Shown: positions 1 to 9,377 of the stretch, one piece after another
Layout: each line of letters begins with the position of its first letter
Numbering within the stretch: the first letter of the stretch is position 1
Assembly (NCBI GenBank): GCA_020205615.1
Contig: JAINUW010000728.1
Coordinates: 349,296-413,295, forward strand
Direction: 5' to 3'
Length of the DNA: 64,000 nucleotides
Origin: Panax quinquefolius
Taxonomy: Eukaryota; Streptophyta; Magnoliopsida; Apiales; Araliaceae
Notes under the pieces: model-generated
Databases searched by the model: none
Seen by the model: only the letters and a program-made list of their open reading frames with translations
What the model was told of the DNA's origin: nothing
Position numbers and translations under genes: made by a program

Positions 1-560
1 AAATGAGCAGACTTGGTTAATCTATCAACAATAACCTAAATCGCATCTATGCCTTGATAAACTTTGGGAAGACCTGTAACGAAATCCATGGTAATGTGTT
101 CCCACTTCCATTTCGGAATTTCAAGTGGTTGCAATGGACCCTTTGGCACTTGATGCTCCGTCTTTACACATTGACATGTTAAACACCTCGAGATAAACTC
201 CGTGATCTCTCTCTTCATATTGTTCCACCAAAATGTATGTCGAAGATCGTGATACATTTTGGTACTTTCAAGATGGATTGCAAACGGGGTGTTGTGTGCC
301 TCCATCATGATTCTATGCTTCAAGTAAGAATCGTTAGGAACACAAAGTCTAGAGTTGACTCGAAGTATTCCTTCTTCATTGATTCTTGCTTCTGGAACAT
401 CACCTTCTTGCACTTTCTTCTTCATACGCATCAGCCCCAGGTCCGTAGCTTGAGCAGCTTTAACTTTATCGATTAAAGTCGGTTCTACTCGTATATTCGC
501 CATCATCACGTGGGTCCCTAGAGTCTTTAACTCAATCTCCATCATTTGTAAATCGTACAA
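1..560 (-). pseudogene. Integrase, N-terminal zinc domain and start of the catalytic core (family A, minus-strand copy)
   Basis: The minus-strand frame from 560 holds the linker after RNase H, then the HHCC zinc-binding region of a Ty3/gypsy integrase: two histidines in AHNTPFAIH, the KMYHD and FWW motifs, and the cysteines of CLTCQ. The core then opens at KWKWEHITMDF, whose Asp is the first catalytic residue, and continues into GLPKVYQGIDAI. An in-frame amber stop at 36-38 breaks the frame inside the core. The reading frame stays recognisable to the window edge (DRLTKSAHF), so the stop is a point lesion rather than the end of the domain. Integrase inserts the element cDNA into chromosomal DNA. 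The rest of the core and any chromodomain lie outside the window. Confidence 0.9.
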
Positions 561-569
561 AATGGGTCT

Positions 570-1154
570 TTATGTTAACAACATCGCACTCATACCCGCA
601 TATGATCTTCTACTCAATGCGTCAGCTACTACGTTTGCTTTTCCAGGATGGTATTGAATGGTATGATCGTAATCTTTCAACAGTTCGAGCCAACGTCGTT
701 GCCGCATGTTGAGTTCCTTTTGGGTGAAGAAGTATTTGAGGCTTTTATGATCCGTATAGATCTCCACTTTCTCCCCATACAGGTAGTGTCTCCAGATTTT
801 CAACGCTAAAAACGACCTGCCGCTAACTCTAGAGATCGAGTAGGATAATTTCTCTCATATTCTTTGAGTTGTCGTGAGGCATAAAGGCTATGACTTTCCC
901 ATGTTGCATGAGAACACATCCTAACCCTTTGCTCAAGCATCATCAGATATAACAAATCCATCCGAACCAAATGGTATTGCCAAAACAGGTACCGAAATGA
1001 GTCTCCTCTTGAGCTCTTGGAAACTTTTCTCACATTCCTCGCTCCATATAAATTTTGTATCCTTCTGAGTCAACTGAGTTAACGGAGTAGTGATTCGAGA
1101 AAATCCTTCCACGAATCTTCGATAATAACCAGCTAAGCCCAGAAAGCTACGCAC
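570..1154 (-). pseudogene. RNase H domain with preceding RT connection (family A, minus-strand copy)
   Basis: From 1154 the frame shows the RT thumb/connection signature [20 protein letters not shown] and the KSFQELK block, then enters RNase H at VISDDA near 933, where it stops. The domain continues in a shifted frame ([13 protein letters not shown]) and again from 803 ([20 protein letters not shown], then the WLELLKDYD block and the [14 protein letters not shown] end motif). The conserved Asp of TDHKSL is present. At least two frameshifts separate the pieces, so no continuous enzyme can be made. RNase H degrades the RNA strand of the RNA-DNA hybrid during reverse transcription. Confidence 0.9.
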
Positions 1155-2182
1155 TTAGGTCACCGACTTCGGTTGCTCCCAACTTTGTATTGCTTTAATC
1201 TTCGCCGGGTCAACAGATACTCCAAGTTTTGACACTACGTGCCAAAGGAATGCTACTTCCTCAAGCCAGAACTCGCATTTCTTCAGCTTGGCATATAGCT
1301 TGTTTTCACAAAGCCTTTTAAGTATTAGCTTCAAATGGTGCTCATGATCTTCACGGCTTTTGGAATAGATGAAGATGTCATAAATAAAGACAACAACAAA
1401 CTGATTCAAATATTCCTTGAATACACGGTTCATCATATACATGAAAGCAGCAAGAGCATTAGTCAATCCAAAAGACATGACTAAGAATTCATAATGCCCG
1501 CATCGAAGTTCAAGGCGTCTTTGGAATATCCTCGATTTTAATCTTCAAATTGATGATAACCAGAACGAAGGTTGATCTTTGAAAAGAATTATACTCATTG
1601 CAACTGGTCAAACAGGTCATCAATGCGAGGTAGCGGATACCTAATCTTGATGGTGACATGGTTTAATTCTCAGTAGTCAATACAAAGTCGCATACTCCCG
1701 TCTTTCTTCTTTACGAATAAAACAATAGCACCCCAAGGAGATGTACTAGGACGAATGAAACCGATGTCTAACAATTCCTGTAGTTGGACTTTTAACTCCT
1801 GAGGTTCAATAGCAGCCATTCGATATGGGGTTTTAGAAATAGGTTTTGTACCCGGTTTAAGGTCAATAAAGAATTCAACATCACGTTCTGGGGGTAGACC
1901 AGGAAGTTCTTCAGGAAATACATCAAGAAATTCACTAACAACATAAATATTATTCAAATCTGACTTGTCTTTGTTAAAATCCATAACATGGGCTAAGAAA
2001 GCTTGACATCCGTTTTTCAATAAATGAATAGCTTTATGGCTTGATATGATAGTGACTGATTTTAGTGGTTTAGTTTCTTGAATTCGTATAACAGGTTGGT
2101 TAAGAATATGAAAACTAGCAACCTTACGAAAACAATCAATTTTGACATGATGAGTGGTTAACCAATCAATCCCTAAAATCAC
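1155..2182 (-). pseudogene. Reverse transcriptase with the protease-RT linker (family A, minus-strand copy)
   Basis: The frame from 2182 begins at the end of protease ([11 protein letters not shown]), passes the linker ([17 protein letters not shown]) and enters RT ([26 protein letters not shown]), stopping near 1670. A damaged stretch follows, and the frame reopens at 1478 with [12 protein letters not shown] and the palm motif. The active-site motif reads FIYDI here, whereas the related third copy of the plus-strand array has FIDDI, so one catalytic Asp is replaced by Tyr. The C-terminal FW.EEV.FL..VVS block is also present. With the stop, the frameshift and the catalytic substitution this RT is dead. 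Confidence 0.9.
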
Positions 2183-2197
2183 ATCAAAAGCAAGTAT

Positions 2198-2725
2198 CTA
2201 TAAAGAGATAAGATCCACAGGTAATGTGATGGTTCCAACATGGATTAAGCAAGATTTATAAACAGTGGACGTAACGAAAGTTTTTCCTAACAGAGTCTCC
2301 ATTGATAAATCAAAGTCTAATTTCTCTGGAGTCAAGTTTAAACGTTGAGCACAAGCAGGGGAGATAAAAGAATGTGTAAAACCGGTATCTAGTAAGGTAT
2401 AAACTTTGCAACAGTTTATGATAAGCTTACCCGTGATCACCTCGTTTGGGTTCCTTGCATTTTTTCCAGTCACGACAAGCGCTCTTCCAGGAACCGCTAA
2501 TTTTGACTTATCTGGGATAGCCTTTAGAGTCACCATCCCCATTGAACTTGGTTTCACAACTAGACAATCTCTAGCTATATGACCTTCCTTTCCACAGTTA
2601 TAACACACCTTGGATTGTTGTGGGTAGTTTGGGCTGATGTGTCCTTCTTTCCCGCATTTGTAATAAACGACCGGTGCTCGTTCTCCTCCCCTAGAAATAG
2701 TTGATGTTTGTACTGACGTCTTCAC
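2198..2725 (-). pseudogene. Gag zinc knuckles and aspartic protease (family A, minus-strand copy)
   Basis: This open frame of 175 codons holds two CCHC-type knuckles. The first ([15 protein letters not shown]) has Tyr at the first and last cysteine positions. The second ([14 protein letters not shown]) is intact. A linker follows, then a retropepsin-like domain with the active-site triad in [10 protein letters not shown]. Zinc knuckles bind the element RNA, and the protease would process the Gag-Pol precursor. The frame ends at DLISL and picks up shifted at 2182. The plus-strand array copies lack both knuckles, so this copy represents the fuller ancestral layout. Confidence 0.88.
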
Positions 2726-3664
2726 GTTATCATTGTTGTACCTTCTCTTTTTGAAATCTCTCCTCCCGACTCGCTCCTTCTATTATCACTACCACGATTA
2801 CCACCAGAGTGGTTACCGCTTTTGTCCAATGTTTTCCTCCTCATTGGTTTTCATTGCTTCGATGACCGCCACACCGGTATGACCTCGGTTGTGTTCCTTG
2901 GTTGAACATACTCATTATCTCGCTCTAATAATTAAGCCATGTTTACAACATTTGAATATAAAGAAAATTTATGAGAGATAAGATATTGTCAATCTCTCGG
3001 TTTTAGACCTCTTAAACATCCTTGTCATTCGCTCCTCATTCTCTACCAAATGAGGTGCAAACTCGGATAACTCAAATAACTTTCGCCTCATCATTGGGAC
3101 ACCTTCATGTTATTTTGTTCCAGTCTAATAAACTCTACCTCCTTCATATGACGAATACTTTCAGGAAAGTACTTGTCATTGAATAGTTTTAAACGTTTCC
3201 CAAGACATGGTGAGTGCAACAGGCTGGGTATGCTTCAGAGACTCCCACCAGTAGTCTTCCTCACCGCAAAACATAAAGGTGGCAAATGGAACCTTCTGTT
3301 CCTCCGTGCATCCCAAGACATCGAATATCTTGGTAATTTGCTTAACCCGTGTTTCCGCTTTGATCGGATCCGGCTTTCCAATTAATTCTGGTGGTCCCAA
3401 CTCCATGAACTGCTTGGCTGTGACAGACCGCGCGTTGCTATCACTTCCACCCATATTTTGTACACGAGTCTCCCTTGTCTAATTTTGCATGAACTGCAAA
3501 AAGCTCATAAACATTCCATCATTCATCGTTTGCTCAGTAGTGTTGTTTACAAGAGGAATATTTCCTTACTGTTGTACGTTCTCCTGCTTTGTGACTAATG
3601 GTTGTTCCACAGTCTCATACACTCCATTGTTAATGTTCTCAATGACCATTCTTAAAATCGCCAT
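2726..3664 (-). pseudogene. Gag (capsid) remnant (family A, minus-strand copy)
   Basis: The likely start is the ATG at 3664-3662 (MAILRMVIEN), about 160 bases downstream of the primer binding site. In-frame stops occur soon after. The best-preserved stretch, 3454-3176, shows AKQFMELGPPELIG, a DPIKAE..VKQI block and YWWES.K, the usual landmarks of the Ty3/gypsy capsid domain. From 3175 to 2726 the sequence is still gag-like but broken by frameshifts and a basic, Arg-rich stretch. Gag forms the virus-like particle that packages the RNA. The plus-strand array keeps only the part up to the GPPEFKG motif. Confidence 0.8.
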
Positions 3665-3822
3665 AAAACAAGGGTTAATTAAATAAATTAACATATCACA
3701 TAATATCTTATTATATTATGATCCACCAAAAATAAGTTTAGGTATGACATATTAGCTTAAAGATTTACTCATCTCTCCTCCTAGTTCTATTCCCCGATCT
3801 CCGCCAGAGACCATATCCCTAA

Positions 3823-3833
3823 GCTCGATACTA
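3823..3833 (-). other. Primer binding site, initiator-Met tRNA type (family A, minus-strand copy)
   Basis: Immediately inside the LTR (minus strand) is TAGTATCGAGC. It resembles the plant iMet primer site TGGTATCAGAGC, with one substitution and one missing base. The three plus-strand copies read TGGTATCGAGC at the same place, so the missing base is a family feature. Confidence 0.75.
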
Positions 3834-4379
3834 ATCGTGACGCCCCCAAAATAGGTATACAACACCCATTTTGAGTCGCCAAATACATGGCACAGAAAGC
3901 AAACTACAACTTCAATAATACAATTGTCGTGCAAAATGCGACAAGACATACTGTGAGTTTAAATACAAATATTGTCTTCTAGACAATATCCACACTCAAA
4001 TAAGTCCTCATTACAATTAGTCATACACTATTTTACAGAAATAGTGAGGACTGCTAAAACATCTTTCTAGAACCTTCACTCCATACCCCGACTAGATCCT
4101 GTTATGTTCTCACCTCCTGAGAAGAAAAATGGAACAAAAAGGAAAAAAGGTGAGCTCATCTAGCCCAATAAAGAATATTATGACTAAGATAATATACAAC
4201 AAATTATCATTAGTCTTCAACAGGGAAAATCTGATAAAATATAATAGATAACAAGTTTTAGATCAACAACTGCAGCGGAAATAACAATCCATTAGAAGAG
4301 TCGCGTAAAGAATGAATTCTACTATCTTCTAAGATTTAAAAGTCCATCATCAATATTTTATCCCTGTAACATCAATCAA

Positions 4380-4560
4380 TATACATCTTTAATCAAATAT
4401 TCATCTTTGCACTACAGGCCAAAGATATTCATTTGTATCACCAGTCAGTCATGTTCATCTCAACACCTGTTCATATTTGCACTACGGGCCAAAGATATTT
4501 ATCAGATAATAATTCATCTTTGCACTACAGGCCAAATATATTCATCCAGTATCACATATT
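4380..4560 (-). repeat. Short direct repeats in the family A LTR
   Basis: A block containing TTTGCACTACAGGCCAAAGA recurs three times with a spacing of roughly 40-75 bases. The reverse complement, with a core like GGCCGTAGTGCA, recurs in the plus-strand LTRs (for example 23380-23510). It is a conserved repeat module of the R-U5 part of this LTR. Confidence 0.6.
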
Positions 4561-5087
4561 AAGGACTGAGGATGATGAAAAACATTTTAGAGAACGAATC
4601 CAATGAGACAGAAGGACAAATATTAGGGATTCATATTTCGGTTTATCCAAATTCAATAATACTCCATAATAACCAATTGTGAAGTAGAATTCAAAAATAA
4701 AGATCAAAATATTGATACAATCAAAGATAGTAACCAAATTCAATAATATTCCATAATAATCAAGTTTGAATAGTGTCGTATTCGTGAATAGTGTCGTATA
4801 CGTGAATAGTAACCCCGACACAAAAAGGTAGAAACTCCACAATAAAATCCATACCAATATTTCGGTATAATGATATTGAAAGAATAATATTATTATTTAC
4901 GTAAGAAAATAACACCCCCTTACCTCAAAATAACCGCATTTCCGATGAAATTTTTGGATATAGTCGATGTAAACTTGCACTGAATAACAACTCTCAAAGT
5001 ATCAAAATATTCACAAAAATACGCTCGATAATCTAGAGAGAAAGAAAACTTGTTTCTGGTGTGATTTTCAATTCTAACCTAAGCGCC

Positions 5088-5095
5088 TATTTATA
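5088..5095 (-). promoter_or_regulatory. TATA box of the family A LTR (minus-strand copy)
   Basis: TATAAATA on the minus strand, inside CCTATAAATAGGCG, about 1.2 kb from the LTR start. The same CTATAAATAGAGG or AGG context occurs in the plus-strand LTRs of the family. Probable transcription start about 30 bases downstream (lower coordinates). Confidence 0.6.
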
Positions 5096-6311
5096 GGAAA
5101 ATGCTAGAACGCCAAAGGAGACTAAAATAATAAAATATTATTATTTCTTTTTTGAATTCTACGCACACTCACCAACCAAGACCAGCACCTCAATTCTGAA
5201 ATAATTTGGCAGCCCACATGTTTAAAACAAAAGTGGGTCACACCCAATTTTAATAAAAATCATTTTATTTTTCAAAATTTCAATAATTCATAGAAAATAG
5301 CCCGTTTTATCAAAAAAATACGAATTTTATGTCCATTCCAGAAGGAATCGAATTCTCTACAACTTTCTAGCTTTGAGTTTTTCCAAATTCCAAACAGAAA
5401 ATATCTGAAATCCACAAACGGATGATTTTTAATACCTCCATTCCGACAAAATACTGATAAAACACCTCAGCATTAATTCCTTCATTTATAACCACATAAA
5501 ATAAATAAATCCATCATTTATATCCACATCAAATAAATATTTCCTTATCATATAAATTAATAATTAATTATTCACAAATAATATTAAAGAATCAAAATTA
5601 TGACAACCAGTAGCTCCTCGTGAAAGAGGTGGCTTTCCAATAAGAATTTCTCCTCATGGCGTGTGCATTAGGTGACCAAACTCTCCTTGATGTAACTTTC
5701 TAGACATTGCCAATAATGTTATCTAATAATATTATTCAAATAATATGAATTATTGATCCGATAATGGGAAATATCTGCAAAGTTGACTATTATTGAAACA
5801 ACAATAATATAAAATATCAACGCATCAATTATTGAATCAATAAAATAAATTATTGAACAAGAATTATCGTAACAATTATTGAATAGTGCCTTCTTACATA
5901 AGAATCAATAATTCAACAATACTTGTGTAATACAGGTGTGCTACATCTTTGTGCAACCACGCCAGACATCGTATTTTTAACCACCGGTATTCCAACAATT
6001 GTTAATCAGAATAATTACGCCGTTATTTATAAAAACTCAAACTTTGTCATTTTCTTCATCCGACGCTTATTCCGTTATATGGGCCCACAAATTATCAAGG
6101 CGTCTTATTTAATATTCCCTAAACAACAAGAATATTCCATGATCAAACGAATATTCCTCGACAACAATGAATATTTTATAACCACTTGCTTATTTTACAA
6201 AATTTGCACATTTCCCCTATAACCAAAGTATTATATCAAATTATCACCTTATTATTCACAATAATAAATAGAGGAAAATCGATTTTATTCATAATAAGTT
6301 GGGGTCTTACA

Positions 6312-7079
6312 TGATCTCCCCAATGCACGCGAGTACGTAGGCAACCATTTTTATGGTCCAGTCTAACTACAGAGAAAAAAACAAAAATCTTTCTACACCC
6401 TTTTTATCACATATAACTTTCAACCTTCTCACGCTAGGTTGTAACTATCAGACCTGATCTACCCTCATCAATTGGAGTACGCAGGTAGCCATTCATGCTT
6501 CGGTCTCACCCCTACCAAAACAGAAAAACTTGTTAATGGTACTGGGATCATCCTTCAAAACTTTCAAACAACACCTCATCGACTTAGACCAACGAGATCG
6601 AACTACCTGGTCTCCCTACATAAATGGGAGAATCGGCGACCATTTAAGCTGCGGTTGAGTCCTCAAAGAGAAACACCAATCCATAAGAGATGGAACTACC
6701 TGGTCTCCCTAATACAAAGGAGTACCGGTGACCGTCAGTGGGGCGGTTAACCTCAAGTAGGAAAACCACAATCCTCTCCATAACCACATATAAGAAACCA
6801 ATCCCAAGACATGAAAGGGTAGGGAATACACATATCAACGATCAATTCTGAAATATTATGAGACATCCCAATGTCCATCCATCAAGGGGGAGCTCAGAAT
6901 ACATCAAGATCATAAGCCCTGGAGGGCAGACAACTATCAAACAAGTAATAAGGCATAACTAAAAAGGGAAGTGAATCAAAATATATTTCCTTGCCATATA
7001 ATACTGTTTGATATATACAATGTGTCATGTACATGACAAAAATTGCTAAGCTAGTCTGTGCAAGAAAATCTAAGCTAAT
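6312..7079 (+). repeat. Dispersed direct repeats at the 3' end of the Tat-like element
   Basis: Related blocks recur at about 6325-6345, 6470-6490, 6594-6645 and 6687-6735. They read roughly 'GA.CTACCTGGTCTCCCT' followed some 20-30 bases later by 'GGAGTAC.GGTGACC'. Blocks like these are typical of the region between pol and the 3' LTR in Tat/Ogre elements. The 92-codon ORF at 6472-6750 runs through them and is probably not a gene. From 6760 to 7079 I see nothing recognisable. Confidence 0.55.
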
Positions 7080-8481
7080 CTACAAACCAGTGGATAAGCG
7101 CGCTATCAAATCTAACATAACATCTCTCTCAGAAAAAGGGGGCAACTCTATGAGCTCCTGCCCTAGGGTATCAACACGAGCCAAGAGATCTACAACTATC
7201 TGCATGATGACACTATGATCATCAATGAACGTGCTCATCTCTGTAATGATATCAACAGTATGGGACCTCAATGAAGTACTATCTGTAATAGTGGCATCTT
7301 GGGAAGATATAGCACCATCCTGCTTAATAACAACTACATCTTTATATGATCTAGCCTCATCCCGCTCAGCAAGAGCGGGATCTCTATGAGCTAGAGCATC
7401 ATCTCTCTCAACTATAATGACATTTCTAACAGAAAGAGCGGTCAACATCAAGGCCTTAGCCTGATCCCTCTCATATGTTATCAGATGTAGACTCTGCTCT
7501 AAATACTATGCCAAATATGGAGTCAAAGTAGCAGTAATACTGGGGGAATCAACCAGAGCTGATGTCAACACAACAAACAGTTCATCCTCAATGGGAGAAT
7601 CAAGGTCCTCCATAGGCTCCCCACTATCATAATCAATCTCCGACTCTGAGGATACAACCCTAGCCCATATAATCTCTGCCTCCAACCATGCAAAATACTC
7701 TATAGAATGGCCTGGATGGCTAGTAGTAAAATCAGCCCTCTCACACTGGATAAATCCTCTACTGACAGAAGCTGAGATGATAAACACTGACCCAATGCCC
7801 CGTCAAAGGGATGGACATCTTGAAACTGGTCAAACTGTGCCATCACAGCCAATGGGTGATATGTGGTCACACCCCTCAAACAATCAAGAGGGAGATAATC
7901 CATGCCAGGTGCATGAGTGATGAAGCTGTAAGGAGAACTAAGCCCTGAACACGGCAGAATATCAAATGGATCCTCGATCCCTGATAAGAAAACCAACCAA
8001 GAAGCATCGTCTGTACACTCCGCCAAATGAAAGGAGTAAGACATGGCTATCTCATAGGAAAAATAATACCCATAGCGCCAGAATTTGCCAATTAGTCTTA
8101 AGTGTGTCATAAACCACACGTACAGTAAGATCAAACAACCTATAAATACCCACGCAGAATGGGACTGGAAATACGTGGCTAACCTCAAGGTCTCTACAAG
8201 AATCATCGGTATAATTGTATGTCCTTCCCAGAGAGCCCGCACTTCCACAATCACGTCGATGTCTAAATGGTCCATGTACAATGGCATATATAGATAAGCC
8301 ACCAGCACATCAAAAGTACATCTACTCTGACAACACGCCAATCATCCTCCGAAGTGGTGAAATTCCCAGAGTGCAACACATTATTGTCCAATGAGCCAAA
8401 TCTATCAATCAAAAAATGCATGGACACTACATGCCCCGAGGATACCTCATACAGGGCAACTCTGTTCCCCAAACCTGTCAA
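7080..8481 (-). pseudogene. Antisense ORF of a Tat-like element, DUF7745/mobile-domain-like, broken
   Basis: Four minus-strand frames join into one degraded gene: 8481-8263, 8341-7700 (213 codons), 7787-7506 and 7451-7080. The first has FLIDRFGSLDN. The second has PMILVETLRLATYF, then FIGCLILLYVW and MTHL, a pattern I recognise from the plant DUF7745 family, where an ...AETYR... block precedes a G.FIGC..LL..W block. The last piece is rich in acidic and basic residues with repeated ALAHRDPALAERDEA, a likely coiled coil. It lies antisense between pol and the polypurine tract of a plus-strand Tat-like element, where antisense extra ORFs have been reported for that lineage. Function is unknown. 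The frameshifts make it a pseudogene. Confidence 0.6.
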
Positions 8482-9174
8482 GGTCTTAAACTATTGGCTC
8501 ATGTCACCGACAGCCATCTGAGTGCAAGGCTTATCTAATGGAAAATCTATCAGACGCTCATACTCCTCCAATCTATCCGAAACACCTGCTTCTCTAGTAC
8601 CCAGTGCTCCAGCATGCCCTCTACAAAACCCAATGGAACCTGGAGTAAATCCAATGAAGCATCGGAGGTGGTCCGATGATTTCAGCCATTGAAGGACATT
8701 TTAACGAAGGTCAAGCAACCTTGACGTTTTCAGCCGATGTCAATTCAATCCAGCGAAGCATTAGAGATGGTCCGATGATAGCAGTTGTCGAAGGACAAAC
8801 TGTTGGTAGTAACTCCAATAAAGCGCTGGAAAAACCTGGCGATACAAACCAGGGAAAACCATCCTCATCGAGGAGGACCGATAATGAAATCTGTTATACA
8901 AATTTTCATCAGACAGATCGTAATTCCCCAAGAGTTTCTCGTACATGAGAAGGACGTCTACAGTGGAAAGTTTGCACAGAGGGTTAAGGACTTTGGTGAT
9001 AACCCCAATGTCAACATCCTCTAGTCTTATTCATGGAGTAGCCTCCATTTCATCATGCACTCAGCATAACATTCGAATCATGCTGCATTACGTTTGCATC
9101 GTGATTATCTTGTCATATTTCAAGTGTCTAGTGGTCTTTATCCTAGCCATGCAATTACACAACATGAATATGAT
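8482..9174 (+). other. Noncoding 3' region of the Tat-like element
   Basis: No credible gene. Two imperfect copies of a ~45-base block (GAAGCAT...GATGGTCCGATGAT...GAAGGACA) lie at about 8656 and 8755. Short ORFs at 8676-9274 overlap in several frames and match nothing I know. The sequence leads into the polypurine tract. Confidence 0.4.
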
Positions 9175-9184
9175 AAAGAGGGGC
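9175..9184 (+). other. Polypurine tract of the Tat-like element
   Basis: AAAGAGGGGC precedes the LTR start TATAGACACTC at about 9188. This is the plus-strand priming site in reverse transcription. The 'GGGGCATCTATAGACACTC' context resembles Tat-lineage 3' junctions. Confidence 0.6.
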
Positions 9185-9187
9185 ATC

Positions 9188-9377
9188 TATAGACACTCAA
9201 AATTTTACATTGAAATTACTAACCCTGCAGGAGGGCAAAATCATCTTCCGGAGACAACCCTAGAAGTCAAATAAGCTCAATCTCGAAGATAACCCCGGGA
9301 TACTTAGCTTTTAATCTCAGAGACAACCCCGAGATACTCAGTTGCAATCCTGGAGGTAACCCCAAGAGATTCAGTTC
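9188..9377 (+). repeat. Tat-like LTR, first part (interrupted at 9377)
   Basis: It starts TATAGACACTC, probably TG mutated to TA, and contains three to four ~34-base units with the core GAGACAACCCCGAGATACTCAG. Units of the same kind (AGAGATAACCCTGAGCAAC) resume at 39446 after the nested insertions, which is the main reason for joining the two parts. It is interrupted by a family D LTR at 9378. Confidence 0.6.

Larger units (their letters stand above)
1..6311 (-). mobile_element. Tekay/Del-like Ty3/gypsy retrotransposon (family A), 5' part; 3' part lies before the window
   Basis: Read on the minus strand, the order is LTR (6311 to 3838), primer binding site, gag, zinc knuckle plus protease, reverse transcriptase, RNase H and integrase, running off the window at position 1. 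The LTR has TG...CA ends and belongs to the same family as the three plus-strand LTRs at 21477-37120: both begin TGTAAGACCCCAACTT and end GGGGGCGTCA. This copy keeps a fuller gag than the plus-strand array. It interrupts a Tat-like element at 6312. All ORFs are broken, so it is inactive. The Tekay/Del assignment is inferred from the long LTR, the iMet-type primer site and the pol motifs. Confidence 0.9.
3838..6311 (-). repeat. LTR of family A, minus-strand copy (2474 bp)
   Basis: Bounded by TG...CA in minus orientation (TGTAAGACCCC at 6311 and GGGGGCGTCA at 3838). It carries a TATA box (5088-5095), short internal repeats and A+T-rich stretches. ORFs inside it are chance ORFs. It is a diverged relative of the LTRs at 21477, 28008 and 34513, so it comes from a separate insertion. 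Confidence 0.9.
6312..9187 (+). mobile_element. Tat/Ogre-like Ty3/gypsy element, 3' internal region (post-integrase part)
   Basis: This stretch has the layout known for Tat-lineage elements downstream of pol: spaced repeats containing TACGTAGGCAACC or ACCTGGTCTCCC (6312-6760), an ORF on the opposite strand (7080-8481), a noncoding stretch (8482-9174), a polypurine tract (9175-9184) and an LTR start of the TATAGACACTC type. No RT, RNase H or integrase of this element is visible, because the family A element is inserted at 6312. Orientation is plus, from the polypurine tract-LTR order. Confidence 0.7.

Noticed and set aside
237..476. Plus-strand ORFs opposite pol regions (also 32791-33117, 38695-38994, 54506-54748)
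   Set aside because: Shadows of the retrotransposon coding strand.
4552..4857. 101-codon ORF, Phe/Leu-rich, membrane-like
   Set aside because: It lies wholly in the family A LTR, is not conserved in the three other LTRs, and its hydrophobicity comes from T-rich sequence.
5923..6222. 99-codon plus-strand ORF
   Set aside because: Inside the family A LTR on the opposite strand to the element; no conserved motif.
1..6311. Endogenous pararetrovirus
   Set aside because: True LTRs with TG...CA, primer sites, polypurine tracts and an integrase are present, and no movement protein is seen.
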